Assembly (NCBI RefSeq): GCF_004402595.1
Contig: NZ_SOFY01000011.1
Span: 124,001 to 188,000, forward strand
From: Cryobacterium shii
GTDB lineage: Bacteria; Actinomycetota; Actinomycetes; Actinomycetales; Microbacteriaceae
Direction of reading: 5' to 3'
DNA length: 64,000 bases
This document shows, piece by piece, positions 8,280-17,189 of the stretch (the stretch's first letter is position 1; the number at the start of each line of letters is the position of its first letter). The position numbers and the translations under genes were made by a program. Below the pieces are notes generated by a model, which did no database searches, was not told the DNA's origin, and saw only the letters and a program-made list of their open reading frames with translations.

Positions 8280-11200
8280 TTAGTACTCAACCTCCTGGCT
8301 GCGTCGACGGATCACGGTGACCTCGTCGCGTTGGTTCCCGGTCGGGCCGAGGTAGTTGAAAGCGAAGGACAGCTGGGCGTAGCCGCCAATCAGGTGGCTG
8401 GGTTTGAGCAGGATGCGGGTGAGGGAGTTGTTGGTGCCACCGCGCATGCCGCTGGTCTCGGCGATCGGCACGTTGATGGTGCGGTCCTTCGCGTGGTACA
8501 TGTACACGGTGCCCTCCGGCATCCGGTGCGACACGATGGCGCGGGCCACGACGACGCCGTTGCGGTTGTAGGACTCGATCCACTCGTTGTCGCGCACGCC
8601 GATCTTGTCGGCGTCGAGCGGAGACATCCAGATGGTCGGGCCGCCGCGGGACAGCGAGAGCATCATCAGGTTGTCCTGGTACTCGGAGTGGATCGACCAC
8701 TTCGAGTGCGGCGTCAGGTAGCGCACCGCCACCTCGGCCCGGCCCTTCGAGCCGGTCGCCCCGGTCGCGGCGGTCGAGCCCACGATCGAGTCGTCGAACA
8801 GGCGGTGCATGTCCAGCGGCGGCCGGAAGATCGGCAGCTGCTCCCCCAGTTCGATCATCCAGTCATGGTCGAGGTAGAAGTGCTGCCGCCCGGTCAGGGT
8901 GTGCCACGGCTTGAGGTGCTCCACGTTGATCGTGAACGCGCTGTAGCGTCGGCCGCCGTGCTCGCTGCCGGACCATTCCGGGGAGGTGAGCACCGGGACC
9001 GGCGCGCCCTGGACATCCGGGTAGGAGAAGCGGCGGCCCTCGTTGTCGCTGGCCAGGTGCGCCAGCTTCATTCCGGTGCGCTCCTCCATCTGGCGGAAGC
9101 CCTGCGTGCCGAGGCGGCCGTTAGTGGTGCCGGAGAGGGCCAGCACCATTTCACAGGCCTGGATGGCGGTCTTCAGCTGCGGCCGTCCCGCGGTGGGGCC
9201 GCTCTGGACCAGGCCGTTCTTCTGGCCGAGGTAGGCGACCTCGACGTCCGGGTTGAACTTGACGCCCTTGGTGACCATCCCGAGCTTCTCGGTCAGCGGC
9301 CCGAGGGCCCCGAGCCGGGCCGCGAAGGCCGGGTAGTCGCGTTCGACCACGACCAGCTTGGGCATGGTCACGCCGGGCACCAGCACCTGGTCGTACTCGA
9401 CGATGCCGTGGGGGGCGCTCATCGCATCCGGGGTGTCGTGCAGCAGCGGCACGGCGACGAGGTCCTTCCGAACTCCGAGGTGCTCGACCGACATTTCGGA
9501 GATCTTCTCCGCCAGGAGGTGGAAGATGTCGAAGTCGGTCTTGGCCTGCCAGGGCGGGGCGATCGCGGGGTTGAAGGAGTGGATGAACGGGTGCATGTCC
9601 GTCGTGGACAGGTCGTTCTTCTCATACCAGGTGGCCGGGGGCAGCACCACGTCGCTGAAGATGGTGGTGCTCGTCATGCGGAAGTCGCTGGTCACCATCA
9701 GGTCGAGCTTGCCCTCGGGCGCGGTCTCGTGCCATTTCATGGTCTTCGGCCGCTTCTCCGGCGGCGACTCGGGCGCCCGCACCGCGGACTTCGTGCCGAG
9801 CAGATGCTTGAGGAAGTACTCGTTGCCCTTGCCGGAGGAGCCGATCACGTTGGCCCGCCAGATGTCCAGGATGCGCGGGAAGTTCTCCGGCGCATCCGGG
9901 TCTTCGACCGCGTATTCGAGCGTGCCGTCGCCGAGGGACTCGACCACGTACTGGGCCGGGTCCACACCCGCGGCGACCGCGTCGTCGACCAGGTCGAGCG
10001 AATTGCGGTTGAAGGTGGGGTAGCCGGGCATCCAGCCGCGCTTGGTCGACTCGACCAGGCAGTCGGCCGTGGTGCGGTCCTTGAACGTGCCGGCCCCGAG
10101 CGGGCTGGACAGGGTGTCGGCGGACAGTCCGTCGTAGCGCCACTGGTCGGTGGCGAGGTAGAAGAAGCCGGTGCCGATCATCTGGCGGGGCGGCCGCACC
10201 CAGTCCAGGCCAAACGCGTACTGGCCGTAGCCGGTGAGCGGGCGTACCTTCTCCTGGCCGACGTAGTGCGCCCAGCCGCCGCCGTTCACGCCCTGGCAGC
10301 CGGTCATGGTGGTCAGGGCGAGGAAGGCCCGGTAGATGGTGTCGGAGTGGAACCAGTGGTTGGTGCCGGCGCCCATCAGGATCATCGAGCGCCCACCGGA
10401 GTCCTCGGCGTTCTGCGCGAACTCCCGCCCGATCCGCTCGGCGGCCTGCATCGGCACCGACGTGATGCCCTCCTGCCAGGCCGGGGTGCCCGGCGAGGAC
10501 GCGTCGTCGTAGCCGGTGGGCCAGACGCCCGGCAGGCCGGGCCGGCCGACGCCGTACTGGGCGAGCAGCAGGTCGAACACGGTGGTGACCAGCTGGCCGG
10601 CCACCATCCGCACGGGCACGCCGCGACGGATGATGCCCGCGCCTCCCGCGTGCTGCTCGCCGACCTCGTCGGTCTCCGGTGCCACGTCGAACCGCGGCAT
10701 GTCGATGGCCACGGATGCCTGGTCGTAGTCGGGTGCGTCCGCGATCGACAGCAGCGGGTCGACGCCCTCCAGGTCGAGGTTCCACTTGCCCACGTCGGTC
10801 TCGGAGAACCGGTGCCCGATCGAACCGTTGGGCACGACAACCTGGCCGTCCTGGCCCAGAAGCACCGGCTTGAACGCGGCGCTGGCGACGGTCGGTGCCA
10901 GGCCGGGCAGGGCATCCGCGGTCATGAACTTGCCGGGAACGTACGCGTCGCCGCGCTTGGTGAGACCGATCAGGTAGGCGGAGTCGCTGTAGCGCTTCAT
11001 GTAGTCGACGAAGCGGGGGGTGCGGCGGTCGACCAGGAATTCCCTGAGCACGACGTGGCCCATGGCCAGCGCGAGGGCGCCGTCGGTGCCGGGGTGCACC
11101 GCCAGCCACTCGTCGGCGAACTTGGAGTTGTCGGCGTAGTCGGGCGAGACGGTGATGACCTTCTGGCCCTTGTAGCGGGCTTCGACCATGAAGTGCGCGT

Positions 11201-12062
11201 CGGGGGTGCGGGTGACCGGCACGTTGGAGCCCCACATGATCAGGTAGGACGAGTTCCACCAGTCGGCCGACTCCGGCACGTCGGTCTGGTCGCCGAACAC
11301 CTGCGGGGAGGCGACGGGCAGGTCGGCGTACCAGTCGTAGAAGGAGAGCATGGTGCCGCCGAGCATGGAGATGAACCGGTTGCCCACCCCCTGCGAGACG
11401 ATCGACATGGCGGGGATCGGCGAGAAGCCGGCGATGCGATCCGGGCCGTACTTCTTGATGGTGTGCACGTGGGCGGCGGCGACGATCTCGGATGCCTCGT
11501 CCCAGCTGGTGCGCACCAGGCCGCCCTGGCCGCGGGCGCTCTTATAGGCGCGGGCGGACTCGGGGTTGCCGGTGACGTCGGCCCAGGCGAGCACCGGGTC
11601 GCCGGTGCGGGCCTTCGCCTGGCGGTAGAGGTCGAGCAGCACGCCGCGCACGTAGGGGTATTTCACCCGGGTCGGCGAGTAGGTGTACCAGCTGAAGGCG
11701 GCGCCGCGGGGGCAGCCGCGGGGCTCGTATTCGGGCGAGTCGGGGCCGACGGAGGGGTAGTCGGTCTGCTGGGTCTCCCAGGTGATGATGCCGTCCTTGA
11801 CGTACACCTTCCAGGAGCAGGAGCCGGTGCAGTTCACGCCGTGGGTGGACCGCACCTCCTTGTCGTGGGTCCAGCGGTCGCGGTAGAACGAGTCGGCGTC
11901 GCGGCCGCCCTCGAGGAACACCGAGCGGAGGTCGGGCGAGGCCTTGCCGCGGCGCAGGAAGCGCCCGAGTTTCAGGATCGTGTCGTCGATCGGGCCGTCG
12001 ATGCCGGGCTTCGCGGGTGTGGCGGCCGGCTTCGAAAAGGCGGAATTCTTGAGCGATTTCAC
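8280..12062 (-). CDS. narG: NarG, respiratory nitrate reductase catalytic subunit
   Basis: A 1260-residue molybdopterin oxidoreductase that reduces nitrate to nitrite in the cytoplasm. THGVNCTGSCSWKVY with the later PRGCPRGA supplies the His/Cys ligands of the FS0 cluster, and SFYDWYADLPVASPQ contains the region of the Mo-ligating Asp. The GTG at 12060-12062 has AAGGGG six bases upstream and gives MKSLKNSAF; an in-frame GTG at 12107 is possible. It lies 79 bases after the Fe-S-type regulator gene on the same strand, so read-through is possible. No FNR-like TTGAT-N4-ATCAA site was seen in the gap. Confidence 0.96.
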   Translation of the reverse strand: MKSLKNSAFSKPAATPAKPGIDGPIDDTILKLGRFLRRGKASPDLRSVFLEGGRDADSFYRDRWTHDKEVRSTHGVNCTGSCSWKVYVKDGIITWETQQTDYPSVGPDSPEYEPRGCPRGAAFSWYTYSPTRVKYPYVRGVLLDLYRQAKARTGDPVLAWADVTGNPESARAYKSARGQGGLVRTSWDEASEIVAAAHVHTIKKYGPDRIAGFSPIPAMSIVSQGVGNRFISMLGGTMLSFYDWYADLPVASPQVFGDQTDVPESADWWNSSYLIMWGSNVPVTRTPDAHFMVEARYKGQKVITVSPDYADNSKFADEWLAVHPGTDGALALAMGHVVLREFLVDRRTPRFVDYMKRYSDSAYLIGLTKRGDAYVPGKFMTADALPGLAPTVASAAFKPVLLGQDGQVVVPNGSIGHRFSETDVGKWNLDLEGVDPLLSIADAPDYDQASVAIDMPRFDVAPETDEVGEQHAGGAGIIRRGVPVRMVAGQLVTTVFDLLLAQYGVGRPGLPGVWPTGYDDASSPGTPAWQEGITSVPMQAAERIGREFAQNAEDSGGRSMILMGAGTNHWFHSDTIYRAFLALTTMTGCQGVNGGGWAHYVGQEKVRPLTGYGQYAFGLDWVRPPRQMIGTGFFYLATDQWRYDGLSADTLSSPLGAGTFKDRTTADCLVESTKRGWMPGYPTFNRNSLDLVDDAVAAGVDPAQYVVESLGDGTLEYAVEDPDAPENFPRILDIWRANVIGSSGKGNEYFLKHLLGTKSAVRAPESPPEKRPKTMKWHETAPEGKLDLMVTSDFRMTSTTIFSDVVLPPATWYEKNDLSTTDMHPFIHSFNPAIAPPWQAKTDFDIFHLLAEKISEMSVEHLGVRKDLVAVPLLHDTPDAMSAPHGIVEYDQVLVPGVTMPKLVVVERDYPAFAARLGALGPLTEKLGMVTKGVKFNPDVEVAYLGQKNGLVQSGPTAGRPQLKTAIQACEMVLALSGTTNGRLGTQGFRQMEERTGMKLAHLASDNEGRRFSYPDVQGAPVPVLTSPEWSGSEHGGRRYSAFTINVEHLKPWHTLTGRQHFYLDHDWMIELGEQLPIFRPPLDMHRLFDDSIVGSTAATGATGSKGRAEVAVRYLTPHSKWSIHSEYQDNLMMLSLSRGGPTIWMSPLDADKIGVRDNEWIESYNRNGVVVARAIVSHRMPEGTVYMYHAKDRTINVPIAETSGMRGGTNNSLTRILLKPSHLIGGYAQLSFAFNYLGPTGNQRDEVTVIRRRSQEVEY

Positions 12063-12141
12063 ACTGTACCCCTTGCACTGCCCGGGGTCACTGCGGTCAG
12101 CGACCACCCTCGCAGCCCAGTCTCACCGGCGGGAAAAGGCG

Positions 12142-12843
12142 CTACAAGTCAGAAACGCCGTGATAAATGATTGCGGGCCGGTGCTGCTCCTGGGGCTGTG
12201 CGTCTTCGGCGGGTTCAGTGTCGGACCGGTGTAGGTCGAGAATGCAGGTGTTCGGTTCGACCAGCGGGTGCAGCGCGTCGGCGCTTAGCGGGCCCTCGGT
12301 CATCTCCAGCAGTGTCTTCAGCAGCCCGAAGTGCACCCGACAGACCTCGGGGTGTGCCTTGACCATGTCCCTGTACGGGCACTCGTGCAGGTGAACGTGG
12401 TCACCGTCGGCGTCGTCGATCGCGAGCCGCGCGTCGAAGCCGGTGCCGTCGAGGTGGTCGTCGAGGGCGTCCAGTTGCCGTTGCAGCGGCGAGTGGATGA
12501 CGGCCTCGACCCGCAGCATCCGTCGCACCTGATCGCCGTGGCGCTCGGCTGCCTGGGCCTTGGCCGCCCGGATCGAACCCTCGGCGCGGTCCGGGCCGGC
12601 GGCGGCGCTGTACAGCATCCGCGGACGGCCCTTTGAGTCCTTGCTTTCCGGCTGGCAGGTGACGAAACCATCGCCGATCAGGCGCTGCAGGTGCTCGCGG
12701 GCCGTGTTGTGGTGCAGTCCGGTGGCTTCGGCCAGGTCGCCCACCGTCATGGTTCCGCGTTGCTGCAGAAAGTGCAGCAGTTTGATCCTGCTGAACGAAG
12801 CGAGCGTGCGGTAGCTCGACGTGCGTTTCGACGACGGCGTCAT
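12142..12843 (-). CDS. ArsR/SufR-like transcriptional regulator with predicted Fe-S or metal site
   Basis: A 233-residue regulator (COG2345-like). A winged helix occupies about residues 15-85 (SFSRIKLLHFLQQRG, DLAEATGLHHNTAREHL). The C-terminal half has HLHECPYRDMVKAHPEVC followed by RVHFGLLKTLLE, the cysteine/histidine pattern that in SufR-like proteins holds an Fe-S cluster; CQPESK and CILDL supply further cysteines. Start at the ATG 12841-12843, with AGGAGA upstream. It sits between nirK and narG on the same strand, so it is a good candidate for an O2, NO or Fe-S-status switch of both (inference). Confidence 0.82.
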   Translation of the reverse strand: MTPSSKRTSSYRTLASFSRIKLLHFLQQRGTMTVGDLAEATGLHHNTAREHLQRLIGDGFVTCQPESKDSKGRPRMLYSAAAGPDRAEGSIRAAKAQAAERHGDQVRRMLRVEAVIHSPLQRQLDALDDHLDGTGFDARLAIDDADGDHVHLHECPYRDMVKAHPEVCRVHFGLLKTLLEMTEGPLSADALHPLVEPNTCILDLHRSDTEPAEDAQPQEQHRPAIIYHGVSDL

Positions 12844-12916
12844 CGGCCCAGTCTCCTGTCCACCCGGCAAAACCGATACCCCTGGGCGCAAACTCGGTGC
12901 CCGCGGGTCGCCCCTG

Positions 12917-13001
12917 AACCAATTCGACGGAGATTTTGCCGATTTGGGCCCGAAACCGCCCGCTTTGCGCTTGTGGGACCAAAATCTCCGTCGAATTCGT
13001 T
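12917..13001. repeat. 85-bp palindromic intergenic element, copy 2
   Basis: Arms 12917-12939 and 12979-13001 pair over nearly their whole 23 bases, with a 39-base spacer. The right end touches the nirK stop codon (13001-13003), so it forms the immediate 3' flank of nirK; the regulator gene starts 74 bases further on. The conserved half (TTTCGGGCCC beside the arm) points to the minus strand. Confidence 0.93.
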
Positions 13002-15655
13002 CACGGCGTGACCTGGAAGACGCCACGAGCGCCCTTTTCGGCGTCGGACATGACGTGGCTGACGAAGGGATAGCTGCCGGCCTCGGGGAAGGTCAGCTCG
13101 ACGAAGCCACCCTGGGCGGCGGCCAGGTCGAGCACCTGCGAACCGCCGGTTCCGGTGCTGCCGCCGTCGCGCAGCAGGTAGTCCCCCTCCTTGAACACGG
13201 TGTCGAACTGGCCGCCGACGACGTGGAAGGAGCTGCCCACGTTCGGGCCGGCGTCGAGCACCCAGACGCGCACCCGCTCCCCGACTTTCGCGGTCAGCGG
13301 CCGGGCACCGTACTGGTTGGCGATGCCGTTGAAGACCACCAGATCGGGGAACTGGGCCGCCACCTTGTCGGCGTCGGCCTCGCCGCCCTGCGCGCCGAGG
13401 TAGAGCTCGGACTGCACCAGGACGTATTCCCGGTCGACCGGGGTCAGTCCGGCCGGGTCGATGACGACGGCACCGAACATGCCGTTCGCGATGTGCACCG
13501 ACATGGGCATGGTGGAGCAGTGGTAGAGCCAGATTCCCGAGCTGGTGGCGGTGAACCGGTAGCTCAGGCTCTGCCCCGGTGCGATGCTGCGCATTGCCTT
13601 GTCGGGCGCCAGAGCGCCGGCGTGGAAGTCGATCGAGTGCTCGATCGAGCCGTCGTTGACGAACGTGATGTCGAAGACGTCGCCGACCCGGCCGTGCAGG
13701 GTCGGTCCGGGGGCCGTGCCGTTGAACGTCCAGAGTGATTGGGTGACGCCGGGCGACACCTCGGTGGTGACGTTCTTCACCCGCATGGTCAGTGTGTGCA
13801 CGGTCGGCGTGGACCCGTTCGGCGTGGACCCGGTCTGCACGGATACCGGCGGCAGCACGGCGTCGCGTGCCGTGAAGTCGGCCGCGGGCTTCTTCATCAG
13901 GTCGAGGTCGTCCGCCGCCGACGATTCCCCGCCGGCGGAGGCGTGGCCCGCCGGCATGGCCGCGTCCCCGGCAGGGTCCGCGCCGACGGCCACGACGGTG
14001 AGGGTCATGCCGAGCAGCTTGTGCCCGGCGATCGAGCACCAGCCGTCGATATCCGTTCCGACGACGCCGATGGTGACATCCTTGCTCGTTCCCGGAGCGA
14101 CGGAACCGGAGACCACGCCGGTGGCGAGCACGAGGTTGTGCACCATGTCGTCGGCGTTGGTCAGGGTGATCACCAGGGTGTCGCCGGCCGGAATCTCGAT
14201 CCGGTCCGGGCTGAAACGGGTGTCTTTCATCCTGACGTCCACTCGGGTCGTGTGCCCGGTCGCGTGGCCGCTGGCCGAGACCCCGGCGGATGCCGCCCCG
14301 CTCGCCATCCCCGCGGCGGCCGGGTCCATCGCGACGCCGAGGGTGACGACGAGGAGCAGGGCGCCGACGGCCGTGACGGTCGCGCCGGTCCGGCGCGGCT
14401 GCTCCGCGCCGGTCGCGGCGGGGCCGCCGGCCGGTCGGATCGGCGAGGCCGAGGCATCCGTGGCTCGGCGCACGCGCCGGTTCACCCGCATCGCCCGGGT
14501 CATCAAGACCAGGAAGGATGCGAGGGTGCCGACGACGAGCAGGGAGAGGGTGACCCTGACCAGGCTGGGCACCGGCAGCAGGTAGAGCACCAGGCCGCCG
14601 TTGACGACGATCACCCGGAACAGCGCGCCACGGTCGAGCTCCCGGGCCGTGGGGCGGGATACCCGGGGGCCGCCGCCGAGCACCACCGGCAGCAGGTAGC
14701 TCAGCGCACCGAGCAGGATCTGCGCGGCGAAACCGACCGCGAACACGGGGACGAGCTGCTCGAGCCGGTCCGCCGCGGCGACCCAGCTGGGAGCGAACGC
14801 CACGAGCAGTCCGAACCCGGCCACGCAGAGGAAGAACCAGGCCAGGGCGGCACCGATGCTCCAGCTTGCGAAGGTGGTCGGCGGGGACGTGCGGCCCAGG
14901 CGCACGGCCTCGACCAGGACCAGCCCGAGGCCGACCAGGTAGAGCAGGGCGCCGAGGGCGGTGACCAGACGTTGATCGGCCAGCGCGCCGAGGCCGAGCA
15001 CCGCGAGCCCGGCGAGGAGCAGCGGCAGTGTGCCGCGGGCCGATGCCCGCGTGGTCTGCACCCGGGCGTGCAGCACGGTCGGCCAGAGCAGGGCGACCGT
15101 GCCGATGACGGTCAGGCCGACCCAGCCGAGCAGGTTGAGACCGATGTGGGCGACGAAGAGGCGCTCGAAGGGCTCCCCCTCGTCGGTGCGCGCCATCAGC
15201 ACGCCCAGGGTCACCCCGATCGACAGGGCGACGCCGGCCGCCAGGTAGTAGCGCACGAGCGGCGCGAAGCGGGCCGGCAACGACCCGCGCGACTGGGCGA
15301 ACAGGATGCCCGCATGCAGCAGGGCGTTGGCCCCGACCAGGCTGCCGCCGACCAGTACGAGCGGCCACCAGCCGCCGACCATGCCGGCCACGACGAGCGC
15401 CGCGCCCACGGTGTGGGTCAGGAGCCGGACGCCCATCGAGGCCCGGCCGCCCGGGGCGCTCCGCCGCAGCAGGGTGTCGGCGAAGTGCTGGCTCCAGGTG
15501 AGGATGGCGGTGCTGACCGCGCCCAGCAGCAACAGGTGCACCATCAGCCAGGGCGCGACCGGCAGGAAGCGGTGGAACAGCACCGCCACGACGGTGAGGA
15601 CCAGCCAGGCCGGCACCAGCAGCCCGGTGAGAAGGTGCCACAATCGACGGCTCAT
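13001..15655 (-). CDS. nirK: Copper nitrite reductase (NirK) fused to a multi-helix membrane domain and an extra cupredoxin
   Basis: An 884-residue protein from the ATG at 15653-15655. Residues 1 to about 410 form roughly ten or more hydrophobic helices. A separate cupredoxin follows (about 460-560) with MVHNLVL, WCSIAGHKLLGM as His, Cys, His, Met copper ligands. The C-terminal 350 residues are a two-domain NirK: HSIDFH gives the catalytic Asp and type-2 His; LYHCSTMPMSVHIANGM gives type-2 His and type-1 Cys-His-Met; SSFHVVGG gives the second catalytic His region. Known NirK reduces nitrite to NO. Here the enzyme would be tethered outside the membrane with a built-in electron donor. The start overlaps the NnrS-like stop (ATGA). 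Confidence 0.9.
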   Translation of the reverse strand: MSRRLWHLLTGLLVPAWLVLTVVAVLFHRFLPVAPWLMVHLLLLGAVSTAILTWSQHFADTLLRRSAPGGRASMGVRLLTHTVGAALVVAGMVGGWWPLVLVGGSLVGANALLHAGILFAQSRGSLPARFAPLVRYYLAAGVALSIGVTLGVLMARTDEGEPFERLFVAHIGLNLLGWVGLTVIGTVALLWPTVLHARVQTTRASARGTLPLLLAGLAVLGLGALADQRLVTALGALLYLVGLGLVLVEAVRLGRTSPPTTFASWSIGAALAWFFLCVAGFGLLVAFAPSWVAAADRLEQLVPVFAVGFAAQILLGALSYLLPVVLGGGPRVSRPTARELDRGALFRVIVVNGGLVLYLLPVPSLVRVTLSLLVVGTLASFLVLMTRAMRVNRRVRRATDASASPIRPAGGPAATGAEQPRRTGATVTAVGALLLVVTLGVAMDPAAAGMASGAASAGVSASGHATGHTTRVDVRMKDTRFSPDRIEIPAGDTLVITLTNADDMVHNLVLATGVVSGSVAPGTSKDVTIGVVGTDIDGWCSIAGHKLLGMTLTVVAVGADPAGDAAMPAGHASAGGESSAADDLDLMKKPAADFTARDAVLPPVSVQTGSTPNGSTPTVHTLTMRVKNVTTEVSPGVTQSLWTFNGTAPGPTLHGRVGDVFDITFVNDGSIEHSIDFHAGALAPDKAMRSIAPGQSLSYRFTATSSGIWLYHCSTMPMSVHIANGMFGAVVIDPAGLTPVDREYVLVQSELYLGAQGGEADADKVAAQFPDLVVFNGIANQYGARPLTAKVGERVRVWVLDAGPNVGSSFHVVGGQFDTVFKEGDYLLRDGGSTGTGGSQVLDLAAAQGGFVELTFPEAGSYPFVSHVMSDAEKGARGVFQVTP

Positions 15656-16770
15656 CTGATCACTTTCGTTGTTGTCTTTCGGGCGGGCACGCCGAGCAGC
15701 ACCGACACCACGGCCAGCACCACGAACAGCAGCACCGCCGCGATGTTGGCCACGCCGCCCCACTGCACCAGTTCAGGCAGGCCGCGCGCGTCGCCGAGCA
15801 GGATGCGCACCACCAGCGAGGCGTGCAGCAACAGTGCCGGCGCGTACAGCACCGGCCGGTACGGCAGCGGCCGGCGCAGCACCGCGGGCAGGATCGTGGG
15901 CGCGTGCGCCATGATCATCGACATCACGAAGCCCAGGAAGACGGCATGCAGCACGGCGTCGTAGGCCGGGCCGGAATAGGCCGGCCCGGCGAGAACCCAG
16001 ACGGCGCCGACCACGAACAGCCAGGCGTAGCCGGCCAGGAGGCACACGGCAATGTAGCGCGGCAGGCCCACGCCGCGCACGAGCCGGGTCGCCACATCGT
16101 GCCGGAACAGCCAGGCCACGACCGCCAGCATCCCGAGCCCGAGGATCGGATAGCCGATCCCGGGCCAGACCAGCGCCACGAGAACGCCCCCGGTCAGGAC
16201 GAGTGCGGAGGCCAGCAGCCAGGATTCGGCCCGCTCGTCGACGGAGGGCGAGATGCGAGCGAGTTCGAGGCGTTCGCCCGCGATTGTGAGCACCAGGAAC
16301 AGCGTCATGGCCGGCACCAGGTGCGGGACCGGGGCACCCCCCACCAGCCAGAGCACGGTGGCGCTCACGCCCAGCAGCGCCCCGAGCGACTGCACCGCCG
16401 TGGCGGTCGATGCCTGACGCCGCCAGATCTCCCGGTAGATCGGCAGCAGCATGGCCGACCCGGCCAGGAAGGCGAGCTGCCCGATCACGACGGGCAGCGG
16501 CGACAGGAGGGCCAGCCCGCCGAGGCCCAGGAAGGCCGGGGACAGGAAGGCCCAGGCGCGCCGGATCGCGACGGCCCGCTCGAGCACGACCACGCTTCCC
16601 ACGAAGCCGAAGACCATCAGGGGTCCGTGCACATCGGCCAGCCGCGCGGTGACGACCGGAGCCGGCAGGCCCAGCAGCAGCAGCGCCCCGTCAAGCCCCG
16701 CCAAAAGGGCGATGCCGCCCAGCAGGAGAAGGGCCATCCGCCAGCCGGCGCGGCGCGGGTGTCGATTCAC
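15652..16770 (-). CDS. NnrS-like haem/copper membrane protein
   Basis: A 372-residue protein with 10-12 hydrophobic helices and no soluble domain. HGPLMVFGFVGSVVVLERAV near residue 50 and HAVFLGFVMSMIMAHAPTIL near 285 contain spaced histidines like those of NnrS, a haem- and copper-containing membrane protein linked to nitric oxide tolerance. The GTG at 16770 is the annotated start; an ATG twelve codons further in is possible. It lies between a DUF2249 gene and nirK, with a four-base overlap with nirK, so protection against NO made by NirK is the natural role (inference). Confidence 0.8.
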   Translation of the reverse strand: MNRHPRRAGWRMALLLLGGIALLAGLDGALLLLGLPAPVVTARLADVHGPLMVFGFVGSVVVLERAVAIRRAWAFLSPAFLGLGGLALLSPLPVVIGQLAFLAGSAMLLPIYREIWRRQASTATAVQSLGALLGVSATVLWLVGGAPVPHLVPAMTLFLVLTIAGERLELARISPSVDERAESWLLASALVLTGGVLVALVWPGIGYPILGLGMLAVVAWLFRHDVATRLVRGVGLPRYIAVCLLAGYAWLFVVGAVWVLAGPAYSGPAYDAVLHAVFLGFVMSMIMAHAPTILPAVLRRPLPYRPVLYAPALLLHASLVVRILLGDARGLPELVQWGGVANIAAVLLFVVLAVVSVLLGVPARKTTTKVIR

Positions 16771-16812
16771 GACGGGTATCGGGTGCTCGGTCTGACGTAG
16801 GGTACGCGGCGG

Positions 16813-17106
16813 TCAGGCGACGCGGGTGAAACGGATGCGCCAGGCCTCCGGACCGCGTTCCAGGTACGACACCGAGAACGCGCCGGGACGGGTATTCTCC
16901 AACTGAGCCAGCAGGGGCAGCGGGTCGTGCGGGGCGATCAGGTCGAGTGCGAAACCGATCTGGATCGCGTCCAGCGCACCGAAGATCGCCGCGTGGCGCA
17001 CCGCATGCGGGATGGTGCGGCCGTCGAGCACGATGGCCTCGGCGGCGTCATCGTGGTTGCAGGTGCAGGTGTGCGCGGAGCTCAGGGCAATGGGTTCGGC
17101 AGTCAT
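16813..17106 (-). CDS. DUF2249 domain protein
   Basis: A 97-residue protein of the small SirA-like alpha-beta fold found in DUF2249. VLDGRTIPHAVRHAAIFG and LIAPHDPLPLLAQLENTRPG match the family core (the usual DxR and HDPxPL motifs). An N-terminal TCTCNHDD stretch adds two cysteines and a histidine that could bind metal. Start at the ATG 17104-17106, with GAGGA upstream. It heads the DUF2249-nnrS-like-nirK transcript. DUF2249 proteins commonly accompany denitrification and NO genes, but their activity is unknown. Confidence 0.85.
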   Translation of the reverse strand: MTAEPIALSSAHTCTCNHDDAAEAIVLDGRTIPHAVRHAAIFGALDAIQIGFALDLIAPHDPLPLLAQLENTRPGAFSVSYLERGPEAWRIRFTRVA

Positions 17107-17145
17107 GGGAAGCATCCTCCTCGGTGGCACGACCACGCCGCGCTC

Positions 17146-17177
17146 TAATAAAGAGGATACACGTCCGTTTTAATAAA
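17146..17177 (-). promoter_or_regulatory. AT-rich promoter/operator region of the DUF2249-nirK operon
   Basis: In an otherwise GC-rich setting the 83-base gap upstream of the DUF2249 gene has two direct copies of TAATAAA (17146-17152 and 17171-17177) 25 bases apart. This spacing would put them near -10 and -35 or make them paired regulator sites. No FNR or NsrR consensus is evident, so the regulator is unknown. Confidence 0.4.
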
Positions 17178-17189
17178 TCGAACGCGGAA

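Noticed and set aside
6891-12170. A 1759-residue open frame on the plus strand
   Set aside because: It lies antisense to narG and narH, whose products have full conserved motifs. It has the Val/Gly/His/Asp-rich composition of a GC-rich shadow frame and no recognisable domain.
13739-15964. A 741-residue plus-strand frame opposite nirK
   Set aside because: It is antisense to the copper-ligand motifs of nirK and has no domain of its own.
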